A stretch of DNA of 64,000 nucleotides from Zunongwangia endophytica (GCF_030409505.1 NZ_JAUFPZ010000002.1:3974501-4038500), one strand, 5' to 3'. Shown: positions 6,850 through 16,136, numbered from the stretch's first letter. Numbers and translations are program-made. The notes: generated from the letters alone by a model not told the origin.

Positions 6850-8009
6850 TTAAAAATAATATCCTATGTTTATATTAAAGCGGGCTTCCCATTTTGCATC
6901 AGAATTTCCTACAGAGAAATCATCTACAAAGTTTCCGCCCAGCCAGGAATGATTGTACCCTGCGGCATAATCGATGTATGTATAGATTTGACCAGCCGTT
7001 ACCAAAACTCCGGTCACGTTCATAAAAGAATCTTCAAAAGTATCCTCAGATTTGTCCATAAAACCAAAATCATTATAGAATTCCAAATTTGATATTGGTC
7101 CTATTTCAACAGGAATTTTTCTACTTACTGCTAGCGTATACATATTGAAATCTGCTGCGACCTCGTATGGAGCACCGTAGGCAGCAAATTTTAAAACGTT
7201 GCTATTCACGGTATCTGGTGTAGCGGGGTTATGTTCGATAATCATCCCTTGTGCCTTTACATTCCACTTTTCACCCAAGTATTCATAATGAAGCGCGAAA
7301 CCATGATGGTCTCCTGTTTCTTCAGTATCAATATTATAAATACCACCATATTGTACCGATGTCCCTATCTGGTGATTTTTATTTTTGCCAAACTTATAAA
7401 TAAATTTTCCGTTGAACTGGTTAATTTCCTTATTTCTGCCAGCAATATCGTAGGAGTATCTAGAAGGAGATACTTCAGTATTACTTCCAAATCTTAGTTC
7501 TTCGGCATTTTTGAAGAAAGCAAACTGATACTGGAAATCTTCTGAATCGTGCATATACTTAATACCCATATCATGATCGTCTTCTAATCCCACGTAGTAT
7601 GAAATATTAAAAAACCAATTATGAGAATTATATTGCTGAAGTCCAAATGGTACCTGTGTTAATCCAACCTGGATTTGGTCCTGATCATTAAAATTATAAC
7701 CAACCCAACCTTGTTTTAGAAATCCACCTCCAAATGATTCAGAATACAATCGATATTCTACATTTAGAAAGATGTCTTTGTAAGATCCTTTTGCGTTGAT
7801 ACGAAATATATCGTAACCAAAATCGCCTCCCCGTTTCTTTTGTCCCTCTTTCCAACTAGAAAGATTGTAATTAAAACGCAATGCGCCACCAATATCCAAC
7901 TTCGGTTTTTCGGCTTCGTTGTCATCTTGTGCCATCACCGGGAAAAGCAAAAAAGAAATGCAGCGCTCAGGAATAATTTGTAAGTTTTAGAAAGTAAATT
8001 TTTTTTCAT
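6850..8009 (-). pseudogene. Outer-membrane porin, frameshifted in the signal peptide (possibly phase-variable)
   Basis: The barrel frame (6850-7950, 366 residues) is a close paralogue of the next porin: both begin with KLDIGGALRFNYNLSSWK, share RGGDFG, SHNWF and YVGLEDD, and end INxGYYF. As the sequence stands, that frame opens only at a TTG and has no signal peptide. The proper start is the ATG at 8009 (MKKNLLSKTYKLF...), which runs into a TGA just after the hydrophobic core. Adding one base to the A6 run at 7949-7954 (T6 on the coding strand) joins the two parts into a signal peptide ending PVMA-Q. It is therefore a frameshift mutation, a sequencing error or an on/off homopolymer switch. 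It lies 17 bases upstream of the BCCT gene. Confidence 0.8.
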
Positions 8010-8111
8010 TCACTATGGTTTTAAATGGATTTTTGCGAAACAATAAAAAACTGCCTCAATAAACTAAAAATTAATAAACTCTTAAATCATCTTTATGAGG
8101 AATTTATAGAA

Positions 8112-8125
8112 TTATTTGCAAATAA
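8112..8125. repeat. Perfect 14-base palindrome between the two porins
   Basis: TTATTTGCAAATAA lies in the 134-base gap between the porin genes. It may be a regulatory site or a weak hairpin; no function can be assigned. Confidence 0.3.
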
Positions 8126-8143
8126 ACATTATAAACCGAGTTT

Positions 8144-9307
8144 TTAGAAGTAATAACCCACATTAATGTTAAAACGAGCTTCCCATTTAACACCCGGATC
8201 ACCGGTAGAAAATTCATTATCAAAATCACCACCCAGCCAAGAATGATTATATCCGGCGGCATAATCGATATAGGTACTAATAGGTCCAGAATTTATAAGT
8301 ACTCCAAAGACATTCATATAGGATTCTGCAAAGCCATCAATACTTTTGTGCATATATCCAAAGTCATTATAAATCTCAATTTTTTCTACAAAATCCCTAT
8401 CGACATTAATTAGGCGTGAAACACCAAAGTTATAAATTTCAAAATCTGTAGCAACTTCGTAAGGCGTACCGTAAGCGCCCATTTGAATAATATCTCTGGA
8501 ATTGCCCGGGGCGTTTTCAGGATTAAATTCGGCTTTAGTTGCCTGTGCTTTTATAAACCAGTCTTCGGTTCTAAATTCATAATGAACTGCAAGGGCATAG
8601 CGATCTCCGGTTTCCTGAGTCTCTATATTGTAAATGCCGCCATATTGCGCAGAAAGTCCAATCTTATGCATTCCATCTAAATTCGGTTTGTAAACTAATT
8701 TTCCGTTGATTTGGTTTACTTCCTTATTTTTTCCGACGATATCATAAGAATATCGACTAGACGATGCAGCAGAGTTATTTCCAAATGTCAACTCTTCACC
8801 ATTCTTGAAAAAAGCGGCATAATACTCAAACATATCACCTTTATAGGAATATCGAACTCCCATATCATAGTCGTCTTCGAGACCAACATAGTAAGGAAGA
8901 TTTAAAAACCAGTTGTGAGAATTATAACGCTCGATCCCAAAAGGAACCTGTAATAAACCAATTTGAATTTCTTGCTCTTCATTTAAGTGATAACCTAGCC
9001 AGCCTTGTTTTAAGAAGTTTCCACCAAATGCTTCAGAGTAAAATCGATATTCTGCATTTATATAGAGATCTTTATATTCTCCTTGTACGGCAAGTCTAAA
9101 TAGATCAAATCCAAAATCGCCTCCTCGTTCTTTCATCTCGGGTTTCCAGGAAGATAGGTTGTAATTGAAACGGAGGGCACCGCCAATGTCTAATTTTGGC
9201 TTAGGTTTTTCATCGCTTTTTTCTTGGGCATTGCTTTCCTGAAGTGGTAAAAAGCATAAAATAAGTAAAGCAATGCAATAGTTAGTTAGAGGTAGTTTTT
9301 GTTTCAT
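8144..9307 (-). CDS. Outer-membrane porin (intact paralogue)
   Basis: A 387-residue protein with a signal peptide (about 1-27, ending SNA-Q), a short charged linker (EKSDEKPKPK) and a beta-barrel of alternating polar/hydrophobic strands closing with the terminal Phe of INVGYYF, as outer-membrane proteins do. It resembles phosphate-selective/OprO-P-like or generic porins of Bacteroidota, but no specificity is readable. It is strongly similar along its whole length to the frameshifted copy downstream, pointing to a tandem duplication. First gene of the apparent operon porin-porin-BCCT-Usp, so passage of compatible solutes across the outer membrane is a reasonable inference. Confidence 0.85.
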   Translation of the reverse strand: MKQKLPLTNYCIALLILCFLPLQESNAQEKSDEKPKPKLDIGGALRFNYNLSSWKPEMKERGGDFGFDLFRLAVQGEYKDLYINAEYRFYSEAFGGNFLKQGWLGYHLNEEQEIQIGLLQVPFGIERYNSHNWFLNLPYYVGLEDDYDMGVRYSYKGDMFEYYAAFFKNGEELTFGNNSAASSSRYSYDIVGKNKEVNQINGKLVYKPNLDGMHKIGLSAQYGGIYNIETQETGDRYALAVHYEFRTEDWFIKAQATKAEFNPENAPGNSRDIIQMGAYGTPYEVATDFEIYNFGVSRLINVDRDFVEKIEIYNDFGYMHKSIDGFAESYMNVFGVLINSGPISTYIDYAAGYNHSWLGGDFDNEFSTGDPGVKWEARFNINVGYYF

Positions 9308-9391
9308 TTATTCGGTTTTTTTTAAGTTACATTGAATTAAATTAATTCAGCATTAAATGTTTGATTTTAATATTTAATTAAACTTTCAGCA

Positions 9392-9421
9392 ATAAAAAAG
9401 GCCCTCTAAAAAGAAGGCCTT
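9392..9421 (-). terminator. Rho-independent terminator after the TlpA-like lipoprotein gene
   Basis: On the minus strand AAGGCC (9421-9416) pairs with GGCCTT (9402-9397) across a 13-base loop and is followed by TTTTA. It closes the gene that ends at 9457. Confidence 0.75.
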
Positions 9422-9456
9422 GATATAAGTTTTGGTAAGAATTTATCCCAATTTCT

Positions 9457-11376
9457 TTATGATTGAGTAAGTTCAATCATGATTGCAATTTCTTCGGCAA
9501 GTTTATCTGGATTTCCATTATATCCTACAGATTTAAATTTGATACGACCATCTGGTCCTAAAACAAATTTCGTAGGAATTCCAGATACGCCATACGCATC
9601 GACAACTTTAAAATCATTGCTATCTTCAACTTTTTCGTCCATCAAAACATGAAAGTCGTAATCGTTAGATTCGATAAATTCGGTTACCGCTTTCGTACGA
9701 GCATCAGGAGCTTGTCTTTCCCAGGTATCTATAAATAGAAATTCTACGTTTGGATTATCTTTTGTGGCGACTACCGCTTTTTGCATTCCCGGGAACGAGC
9801 TTTTACAAGGCCCACACCAAGTTGCCCAAAAATCTAGAATAACAGTTTTACCTTTTAGATCGCTTAAAGCAACCTCATTACCGTCAAGGTCTTTAAGGTT
9901 AAATTTGCTAGCATCTTCGTCGATCATGGTTTTTTCAAGATCACTTTTAGCTTTAGCATGCCCTTTTTCTTCCAGCATCGCCAGTTCTTCTTCAAATCCA
10001 GAAGTGTCTCCAGTTGCGGTATAGGCTTCTTTATAGTAATCTTTTAATTTTTCAGAACCTTTATTTTCAGCAATAAATGCGGAGGCTTTTTCTTTAGCTA
10101 CATCATATTGTTTGTCTTCTACTAAATATTGAATGTATTTTTCAGTAATCTCAGCATCGGCCATTTTCGATTTTGTGGCCATTTCTTGATATTTAATCGC
10201 TTCTTTTAACTGGTCCTGCTTATACATGATGGTTGCATAAGTGTCCTGATACATCGCTTTGCTATAATCTAAATTTGCTGCGTGTTGAGAAGCAGATTGT
10301 GTATTGGGCTTATCTTTAGCATCAATATTATCTAAAAGATCGAGTGATTTTTTTGATAATTTCTGTGCCTTATCTAATTCTTCATCTTCTTCGGCTAGTT
10401 TCCACGCAATACTGTTATAAACTGAAGCCGATCTCATTTTTGCTCCGATTTTTGAAGCATACTCCTGTGCTTTATCAATATCACCTTCAGTAGCTAATTC
10501 GTTGGCAAGCATAGACAGCATGTAATCTCTAAACATATTGTCTTTGCCGATTTTATCCTGATAATCTTCAAAAACTTTTTGTTTTTCCGAAGCTCCTTTT
10601 GCCTGGTACATTTTTGAATAAAAAGCCTGGCTAGCAATATTTCCTTTTGGAAATTTTTCAGGAATTAAATTTTGAAGTGAATCGGCAGCTTTTTTATTAC
10701 CAACAATAGAATTCATTCTATACAAATTGGTATAATCGTCTTCTGTTAAAGAATCATTTTCTTTAGAAGCCATCATTTGTTTGTCTACAAATGCTGTTGC
10801 TTTTTCTTTATCAGATTTTATTAGGCTAACGTAATTACTGCTCCATTTTTTCTCTAATTTGGGATCTTTTTTAAAATCTGCTTCAAATTTAGAAGTAATT
10901 GAATCTTCTGGCATGTCAATATTCCCGTAGCGATCACCCTGGCTATACAAATTTGCAATTTGAGCATTGCTGCCGGTAAGCGCATTTCCTTCTTCATCGT
11001 AAAGAGGAAGAACATATCCCGCTTTCTTATTACTATCTTCTACACCATATTGTTTAAACTGAAAAGAAATTGCAGTGACAGAATCTGGTATTTTTATGCT
11101 TGAAGAATACATCTTAGCAGAATCTTTAAGCTCTAAATCTTGTGGGTAAATGCCATTGCCGGTCATAAAGTTAACAGTGCCTTTTACTTTTTCGTCTTCG
11201 GCCTGTGGGATACTATCTTTAGCGGTGTAGCTAATTTTTATGTCGTCTCCCGGTTGCGGGAATTCTTTAGAAATATGCAGCGCACCAATATCTTTTCCTT
11301 GATCTTCGGGCTCATTATTCTCGCAAGAAGTTAGAGCTGCACATAAAGCCAAAGCTGGTAATGCTAATTTTTTCAT
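9457..11376 (-). CDS. TlpA-like thioredoxin lipoprotein with a TPR-like middle region
   Basis: A 639-residue envelope lipoprotein. The signal ends LTSC with the lipid-bearing Cys at 18, followed by ENNEPEDQ. Residues about 30-125 look like a beta-rich domain, about 180-480 are helical with TPR-like repeats (AQEYASKIGAKMRSA, AQKLSKKSLDLLD, YDVAKEKASAFIAENKG), and about 490-639 form a thioredoxin fold with WATWCGPC (Cys521/Cys524) and the GIPTKFVL cis-Pro loop. TlpA/ResA-type proteins reduce disulfides, for example during cytochrome c maturation. This N-terminal/TPR/TlpA layout is common in Bacteroidota and the client is unknown. Single-gene unit with its own terminator. Confidence 0.85.
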   Translation of the reverse strand: MKKLALPALALCAALTSCENNEPEDQGKDIGALHISKEFPQPGDDIKISYTAKDSIPQAEDEKVKGTVNFMTGNGIYPQDLELKDSAKMYSSSIKIPDSVTAISFQFKQYGVEDSNKKAGYVLPLYDEEGNALTGSNAQIANLYSQGDRYGNIDMPEDSITSKFEADFKKDPKLEKKWSSNYVSLIKSDKEKATAFVDKQMMASKENDSLTEDDYTNLYRMNSIVGNKKAADSLQNLIPEKFPKGNIASQAFYSKMYQAKGASEKQKVFEDYQDKIGKDNMFRDYMLSMLANELATEGDIDKAQEYASKIGAKMRSASVYNSIAWKLAEEDEELDKAQKLSKKSLDLLDNIDAKDKPNTQSASQHAANLDYSKAMYQDTYATIMYKQDQLKEAIKYQEMATKSKMADAEITEKYIQYLVEDKQYDVAKEKASAFIAENKGSEKLKDYYKEAYTATGDTSGFEEELAMLEEKGHAKAKSDLEKTMIDEDASKFNLKDLDGNEVALSDLKGKTVILDFWATWCGPCKSSFPGMQKAVVATKDNPNVEFLFIDTWERQAPDARTKAVTEFIESNDYDFHVLMDEKVEDSNDFKVVDAYGVSGIPTKFVLGPDGRIKFKSVGYNGNPDKLAEEIAIMIELTQS

Positions 11377-11523
11377 TCTGTTGGTTATTTATAAGTGGTT
11401 TAAGATTGAAAATAGTTAAAATGAATAACTATTTTATGCATAAGCGTTTATTTAACATTTAGACTGAATTTTCAATAAAATTAATTATGCTAGATGAATA
11501 ACAATTAAAAATAGACTCGATTT

Positions 11524-11566
11524 TTGATAAAAAGATAAAGGCTCTAAATTTCTTAGAGCCTTTATC
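11524..11566 (-). terminator. Strong terminator after kdsA
   Basis: Perfect 14-base arms GATAAAGGCTCTAA (11534-11547) and TTAGAGCCTTTATC (11553-11566) with a 5-base loop; on the minus strand a T5 run follows. Confidence 0.85.
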
Positions 11567-11610
11567 TAATATACTTCAATGAAAATTTAAACGTTTTTAA
11601 ATACCGAATA

Positions 11611-12429
11611 CTAAAATGTATTAATGGTTTGGCGAATAGCGACTAGATTCGATAACAACTTTTCCAAATATTTTAAATCAAGCATATTTGCGCCGTCACT
11701 TTTTGCATTTGCAGGATCAAAATGTGTTTCGATAAATAGACCATCTACGTTATTTACAACTCCGGCTCTGGCAATAGTTTCTATCATATCTGGTCGACCA
11801 CCAGTAACACCACTGGTCTGGTTAGGTTGTTGCAAACTATGGGTTACATCCAAAACCGTTGGTGCAAATTCTCGCATGGTAGGAATTCCTCTAAAATCAA
11901 CGATCATGTCTTTATAGCCAAACATGGTACCGCGATCGGTAACCATTACCTGCTCGTTATTACAATCGGTAACTTTGGTCACGGCATGTTGCATAGCTTC
12001 AGGGCTCATAAACTGTCCTTTTTTAAGGTTAACAGTTTTGCCGGTTTCAGCAGCAGCGACTACAAGATCGGTTTGTCTTACTAAAAATGCCGGAATTTGT
12101 AGAATGTCAACATATTCCGCAGCTAATTTAGCATCGTTTATTTCGTGAATATCGGTAATTGTGGGAACTTTAAAGGTCTCTGAAACTTTTCTAAGAATTT
12201 TCAGTGCTTTTTCGTCACCAATCCCCGTAAAACTATCGATTCTAGATCGATTTGCCTTTTTAAAACTTCCTTTAAAAACGTAAGGAATCTTCAGTTTATC
12301 GGTAATTTCAACAACTTTTTCAGCAATTCTCAACGCCATGTCTTCACCTTCAATAGCGCAAGGACCGGCTAGAAGAAAAAAGTTATCAGCATCAGCATTA
12401 TGGATTTGTGGTATATTTTCTAATTTCAT
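11611..12429 (-). CDS. kdsA: 3-deoxy-8-phosphooctulonate (KDO-8-P) synthase
   Basis: A 272-residue enzyme of full family length that condenses phosphoenolpyruvate with arabinose 5-phosphate to make KDO-8-P, the precursor of the lipopolysaccharide inner-core sugar. Family hallmarks are LAGPCAIEGEDMAL near the N-terminus, FKGSFKKANRSR (substrate-binding Lys/Asn/Arg), DIHE, LKKGQFMSPEAM, TDRGTMFGY and the C-terminal ETHFDPANAKSDGANML. The segment KKANRSR, with Asn rather than Cys in the N-terminal region, suggests the metal-independent class (inference). Transcribed alone from a TATCTTTG promoter box at 12449-12456. Its presence agrees with a Gram-negative envelope. Confidence 0.96.
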   Translation of the reverse strand: MKLENIPQIHNADADNFFLLAGPCAIEGEDMALRIAEKVVEITDKLKIPYVFKGSFKKANRSRIDSFTGIGDEKALKILRKVSETFKVPTITDIHEINDAKLAAEYVDILQIPAFLVRQTDLVVAAAETGKTVNLKKGQFMSPEAMQHAVTKVTDCNNEQVMVTDRGTMFGYKDMIVDFRGIPTMREFAPTVLDVTHSLQQPNQTSGVTGGRPDMIETIARAGVVNNVDGLFIETHFDPANAKSDGANMLDLKYLEKLLSNLVAIRQTINTF

Positions 12430-12448
12430 TTTCGACTAATTAAGTGAG

Positions 12449-12456
12449 CAAAGATA
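12449..12456 (-). promoter_or_regulatory. -7 promoter box (TATCTTTG) for kdsA
   Basis: TATCTTTG on the minus strand, 19 bases upstream of the kdsA start. It matches the Bacteroidota consensus TAnnTTTG; the -33 element is not clear. It lies on the GTG that would otherwise extend the divergent small gene, which argues for that gene starting at 12516. Confidence 0.6.
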
Positions 12457-12515
12457 AGATTTTAAAATCCACGATTTATAATTTACCGTATATATGGCCA
12501 AATTCGAATCTTCTT

Positions 12516-12707
12516 ATGAAAAAGGGCATAAAAAGCTTTTTGACCGGTAAAGGTCTATTATTAAGCGGAATTGTATTAGTGAGTATTGGGAGCTTTTTAG
12601 CTTACAATCAGAATGATGAAATTAATTTTTTTGCTTATTTATTTCTATTTATCGGATTTATTTATCTGGTAATTTTTAGCTATTTTAAATTGAAAGCTCT
12701 AGATTAA
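12516..12707 (+). CDS. Small two-helix membrane protein
   Basis: A 63-residue hypothetical protein starting at the ATG of MKKGIKSFLTGKG. It has two hydrophobic segments (about residues 13-30 and 38-57) with a short polar loop (NQNDEIN) and a Lys-rich N-terminus. A GTG at 12444 would add 24 residues, but it falls beside the kdsA promoter and the extra residues are polar and unconvincing. No family or function is recognised. It precedes typA by 118 bases and has no obvious terminator of its own. Confidence 0.55.
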   Translation: MKKGIKSFLTGKGLLLSGIVLVSIGSFLAYNQNDEINFFAYLFLFIGFIYLVIFSYFKLKALD

Positions 12708-12795
12708 CTCTAAGTATTTGTATTACAATTTGTTACTTTTATATTATTATTTTTCAATAATATATATTTAGGCTTTATATAGCGAAAAATAGCTG

Positions 12796-12803
12796 TATAT
12801 TTG
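12796..12803 (+). promoter_or_regulatory. -7 promoter box (TATATTTG) for typA
   Basis: TATATTTGCG ends 22 bases before the typA ATG and matches the Bacteroidota TAnnTTTG box. Confidence 0.7.
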
Positions 12804-12825
12804 CGCCCTTTAAAAACAGGCTTTT

Positions 12826-14628
12826 ATGGCAGATATTAAAAATATTGCAATTATTGCACACGTTGACCACGGTAAGACTACCCTGGTTGATAAGATCATG
12901 TATCATTGTCGTTTATTTAGAGAAAACGAAAATACTGGTGACCTTATTTTGGATAATAACGATCTTGAGAGAGAACGTGGTATTACCATTACTTCAAAAA
13001 ACGTATCTGTAGTATATAAAGATACAAAGATTAACATTATTGATACTCCTGGTCACGCCGATTTTGGTGGAGAGGTAGAGCGTGTGTTAAATATGGCAGA
13101 TGGTGTTTTACTTTTAGTAGATGCTTTTGAAGGGCCTATGCCACAAACTCGTTTCGTATTACAAAAAGCAATCGACCTTGGTTTAAAACCATGTGTTGTT
13201 GTAAATAAAGTAGATAAAGAAAACTGTACTCCAGACGAAGTTCACGAAAAAGTATTCGATCTTATGTTCGAACTTGGAGCAGAGGAGTGGCAGTTAGACT
13301 TCCCAACAGTATACGGTTCTGCAAAGAACAACTGGATGAGCGAAGACTGGAAAAACCAAACTGAAAATATCGAGCCATTATTAGATATGGTTATCGAACA
13401 TATTCCTTCTCCAAAAGTAGATACTACTGGTACACCACAAATGCTTATTACATCTTTAGACTTTTCTTCTTTTACAGGAAGAATTGCTATTGGACGTTTG
13501 CAACGTGGAATCCTTAAAGAAGGAATGCAGGTTTCTTTGGTAAAACGTGATGGAAGCATCAAGAAAACAAAAATTAAAGAACTTCATACTTTCGAAGGTT
13601 TAGGCCGTAGAAAAATTGATGAAGTTGTGGCAGGAGATATTTGTGCGGTTGTAGGATTAGAAGGTTTTGATATTGGTGATACTATTGCTGATATAGAAAA
13701 TCCTGAAGGTCTTAAAACCATCGCAATCGATGAGCCTACAATGAGTATGTTGTTCACAATTAACGATTCTCCTTTCTTTGGAAAAGATGGAAAGTTTGTG
13801 ACTTCAAGACACATTAAAGACAGGCTTACTAAAGAATTAGAAAAGAACCTTGCGCTTAGAGTACACGATACCGATAGTGCCGATAAGTTTATGGTTTACG
13901 GTCGTGGTGTACTTCACTTATCTGTACTAATCGAAACGATGCGTCGTGAAGGTTACGAATTACAGATTGGGCAGCCACAGGTAATCATCAAAGAAATTGA
14001 TGGTGTTAAATGTGAGCCGGTTGAAGAATTAACGATCGACCTTCCAGAAAATGTTTCTGGTAGAGCGGTAGAGTTTGTAACTTTACGTAAAGGTGAAATG
14101 TTAAGTATGGAAGCCAAAGGTGACCGTATGGTATGTGAATTTTTAATTCCATCTCGTGGGATCATTGGTTTACGTAACCAATTGTTAACCGCTACGGCAG
14201 GTGAAGCAATAATGGCACACCGTTTTAAAGAATATCAGCCATTAAAAGGTGGTATCCCAGAGCGTTTAAATGGATCGTTAGTTTCTATGGAAAAAGGATC
14301 TGCAATTCCTTATTCTATTGATAAACTTCAGGATCGTGGTAAATTCTTTGTAGATCCAGGTGAAGATATTTATGAAGGTCAGGTAATTGGAGAAAATTCA
14401 CGTCAGGATGATATGGCGGTGAATATCACTAAAACTAAGAAACTTTCTAACGTACGTTCTTCTGGTGCAGATGATAAAGCGAAGATCGTACCTGCGATTA
14501 AGTTTTCTTTGGAAGAAGCTTTAGAATATATTCAGAAAGATGAGTATGTTGAAGTTACACCAAATCACTTAAGACTTAGAAAGATTTATCTAACTGAGAA
14601 TGACAGAAAAAGAAATAAAATTATCTAA
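12826..14628 (+). CDS. typA: Translational GTPase TypA/BipA
   Basis: A 600-residue ribosome-binding GTPase, full length for the family. The G domain carries [10 protein letters not shown] (G1, about residues 10-19), RERGITI (G2), [14 protein letters not shown] (G3) and [13 protein letters not shown] (G4). Then come domain 2 ([13 protein letters not shown]...), an EF-G-like domain III and V, and the BipA-specific C-terminal domain with [20 protein letters not shown] and the late [24 protein letters not shown]. BipA acts in 50S ribosome assembly and stress adaptation, especially in the cold. Its own promoter box is at 12796-12803 and a strong terminator at 14652-14688 separates it from the copper-like locus. 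Confidence 0.97.
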   Translation: MADIKNIAIIAHVDHGKTTLVDKIMYHCRLFRENENTGDLILDNNDLERERGITITSKNVSVVYKDTKINIIDTPGHADFGGEVERVLNMADGVLLLVDAFEGPMPQTRFVLQKAIDLGLKPCVVVNKVDKENCTPDEVHEKVFDLMFELGAEEWQLDFPTVYGSAKNNWMSEDWKNQTENIEPLLDMVIEHIPSPKVDTTGTPQMLITSLDFSSFTGRIAIGRLQRGILKEGMQVSLVKRDGSIKKTKIKELHTFEGLGRRKIDEVVAGDICAVVGLEGFDIGDTIADIENPEGLKTIAIDEPTMSMLFTINDSPFFGKDGKFVTSRHIKDRLTKELEKNLALRVHDTDSADKFMVYGRGVLHLSVLIETMRREGYELQIGQPQVIIKEIDGVKCEPVEELTIDLPENVSGRAVEFVTLRKGEMLSMEAKGDRMVCEFLIPSRGIIGLRNQLLTATAGEAIMAHRFKEYQPLKGGIPERLNGSLVSMEKGSAIPYSIDKLQDRGKFFVDPGEDIYEGQVIGENSRQDDMAVNITKTKKLSNVRSSGADDKAKIVPAIKFSLEEALEYIQKDEYVEVTPNHLRLRKIYLTENDRKRNKII

Positions 14629-14651
14629 TCGATAGTTTTATACTGAAATAG

Positions 14652-14688
14652 AAAAAACCTCACAGTTCTTAACTCGTGAGGTTTTTTT
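14652..14688 (+). terminator. Rho-independent terminator after typA
   Basis: AAAAAACCTCAC (14652-14663) and GTGAGGTTTTTT (14676-14687) with a 12-base loop and a T run. It isolates the following 6.2-kb gene group on its upstream side. Confidence 0.9.
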
Positions 14689-14862
14689 GTTTTTAGCGCT
14701 CATATCTTTCACATAAAAAGTTCGTCGCATGACTATATCTGCAAATTCTCTTCTCTCTTCTCTCAATTCTCACTTCTAATCTCTAGAAAAAAAGACCCAA
14801 ATTTTAACTAATATGAAGTCTACAAAATCAGTGTTTATGTTGAATAGAAATACCGATTTACC

Positions 14863-14870
14863 TATTTTTG
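14863..14870 (+). promoter_or_regulatory. -7 promoter box (TATTTTTG) of the MbnP/MbnH locus
   Basis: TATTTTTGCAGC ends only 4 bases before the GTG start at 14875. With transcription starting a few bases after the box, the mRNA would be leaderless or nearly so. Confidence 0.6.
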
Positions 14871-14874
14871 CAGC

Positions 14875-15240
14875 GTGAAATATTTGTTTCCCATATTCGC
14901 TTTTTTGATCTTGGTAAAGCCTGTTTTTCCGGTGGTGGACTACGTGCTTAATTACGATTATATCGCTAAAGAGTTATGCGAGAACAAAGAGCGTCCAGAA
15001 CTGGCCTGTAACGGGAAGTGTTATTTGATGCAGGCGCTTGCAGAAGCTTCAGAAGAGGAGTCTGAACAGAAAAAAGAATCTTCAATTAAAAAAGTTGACA
15101 TTCCTCTTTTCTATACAGAGAAAGTCGTACTAATAAATAACAATCAGGAAACTGAAGCTGTGGCGCATAACTTTAGATTTCAGCCTCAGTTTTACCATTT
15201 CCAGAATTCACAGGAGTTTTTCCATCCTCCAATTGTTTAA
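14875..15240 (+). CDS. CNGKC small membrane-anchored protein, copy 1
   Basis: A 121-residue protein with a GTG start, one N-terminal hydrophobic segment (about residues 3-24) and then the motif ELC-x9-CNGKCYLMQ with Cys35, Cys45 and Cys49. The C-terminus is polar and ends HPPIV. It aligns end to end with the protein at 15765 (same NYDYI, CNGKCYLMQ and PPI ending). I know of no assigned function. Three conserved cysteines with Met52 beside a membrane anchor would suit soft-metal (copper) or thiol chemistry (inference), and the neighbours (MbnP, MbnH) support that. First gene of the cluster. Confidence 0.75.
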   Translation: MKYLFPIFAFLILVKPVFPVVDYVLNYDYIAKELCENKERPELACNGKCYLMQALAEASEEESEQKKESSIKKVDIPLFYTEKVVLINNNQETEAVAHNFRFQPQFYHFQNSQEFFHPPIV

Positions 15241-15305
15241 GTTTAAATGCTGAATTTCTAAAATTCGGTGCCATTTTTATTCAATATTAAACTTAAATAT
15301 TCTCA

Positions 15306-15743
15306 ATGAAACTTATTTACAAAGCAGCATTACTACTTAGTTTTGCAACACTTGCCTATTCTTGTGCAGAAGATACTTCAGCAAAGAAAAAAGAATACGA
15401 TAATCTATTCCATGAGGTTTTGGATATTCACGACGAAGTAATGCCTAAGATGGCTGATATTCCTGAATTGTCGAAACAACTTCAAACCATTGCAGACACT
15501 AGTGCTTCCGCAGAAAAATATATGCAAGCTGAAAAAAAGCTTCAAGAAGCAGACAAAGTGATGATGAAATGGATGCATAGCTTTAGTGATGAATTTGTGA
15601 AGGATAAAGCTGAAGTTCAGAAAATGAACAATGAGCAACTTCAAGAACGAATTGATGCGTTAGAAGAAGAGCTAGACGACGTTAAAGCGATGCAGGAAAA
15701 AGTAGATTCCAGTATCGAAAACGCAGAGAATCTTATTCAATAA
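15306..15743 (+). CDS. His/Met-rich helical lipoprotein
   Basis: A 145-residue lipoprotein: signal ending LAYSC (Cys20), then a nearly all-helical, highly charged body that resembles what databases often label a viral A-type inclusion-like coiled coil. Two clusters stand out: HEVLDIHDEVMPKM (His36, His42, Met46, Met49) and VMMKWMHSF (Met86, Met87, Met90, His91). The spacing would line up on facing helices. Metal binding by these side chains is an inference; coiled-coil character in the C-terminal half (ALEEELDDVKAMQEKVDSSI) is seen directly. It lies between the two CNGKC genes, gaps of 65 and 21 bases. Confidence 0.7.
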   Translation: MKLIYKAALLLSFATLAYSCAEDTSAKKKEYDNLFHEVLDIHDEVMPKMADIPELSKQLQTIADTSASAEKYMQAEKKLQEADKVMMKWMHSFSDEFVKDKAEVQKMNNEQLQERIDALEEELDDVKAMQEKVDSSIENAENLIQ

Positions 15744-15764
15744 TCCTATTTCTATCGATTCTAC

Positions 15765-16136
15765 ATGCGATATTTAGGCCTTTTTGTGGTCTTATTTATC
15801 CTGTTGAAACCAGTATTGCCGGTTGTGGACTATATTTTCAATTATGATTATATAGCCACCGAATTATGTATTAACCGTGATCGCCCCGATTTGGCTTGTA
15901 ACGGTAAATGCTATTTAATGCAATCCCTGGCAGAACAGGCAAATAAAGAGCACGACAAAAAGCAAGCAAACTTAGAAAGCAGGTATAAGCTTCCTGTGCT
16001 TTATTTTGAGGATCATCAGTCAATTTTCGATAATCTGACTGATGTTTTAATAAATAAAGCGAAAGTGACGATGCCGTATTTTGCTTCTTATAGTTTCTTG
16101 TTTTCCAAAGACGAGACTAAGCCTCCAATTGCTTAA
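15765..16136 (+). CDS. CNGKC small membrane-anchored protein, copy 2
   Basis: A 123-residue paralogue of the protein at 14875. The N-terminal hydrophobic segment (residues 3-24), the NYDYIATELC stretch and CNGKCYLMQ are conserved, with Cys35, Cys45 and Cys49 at identical positions; the C-terminus ends KPPIA. Between the motif and the tail the two copies have diverged, so only the anchor, the cysteine motif and the extreme C-terminus appear constrained. ATG start 21 bases after the lipoprotein gene, so the three genes are likely one transcript. Function unknown. Confidence 0.75.
   Translation: MRYLGLFVVLFILLKPVLPVVDYIFNYDYIATELCINRDRPDLACNGKCYLMQSLAEQANKEHDKKQANLESRYKLPVLYFEDHQSIFDNLTDVLINKAKVTMPYFASYSFLFSKDETKPPIA

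Noticed and set aside
12444..12515. GTG-extended start of the small membrane protein
   Set aside because: It overlaps the kdsA promoter box and adds polar residues; ATG at 12516 gives a sound two-helix protein.
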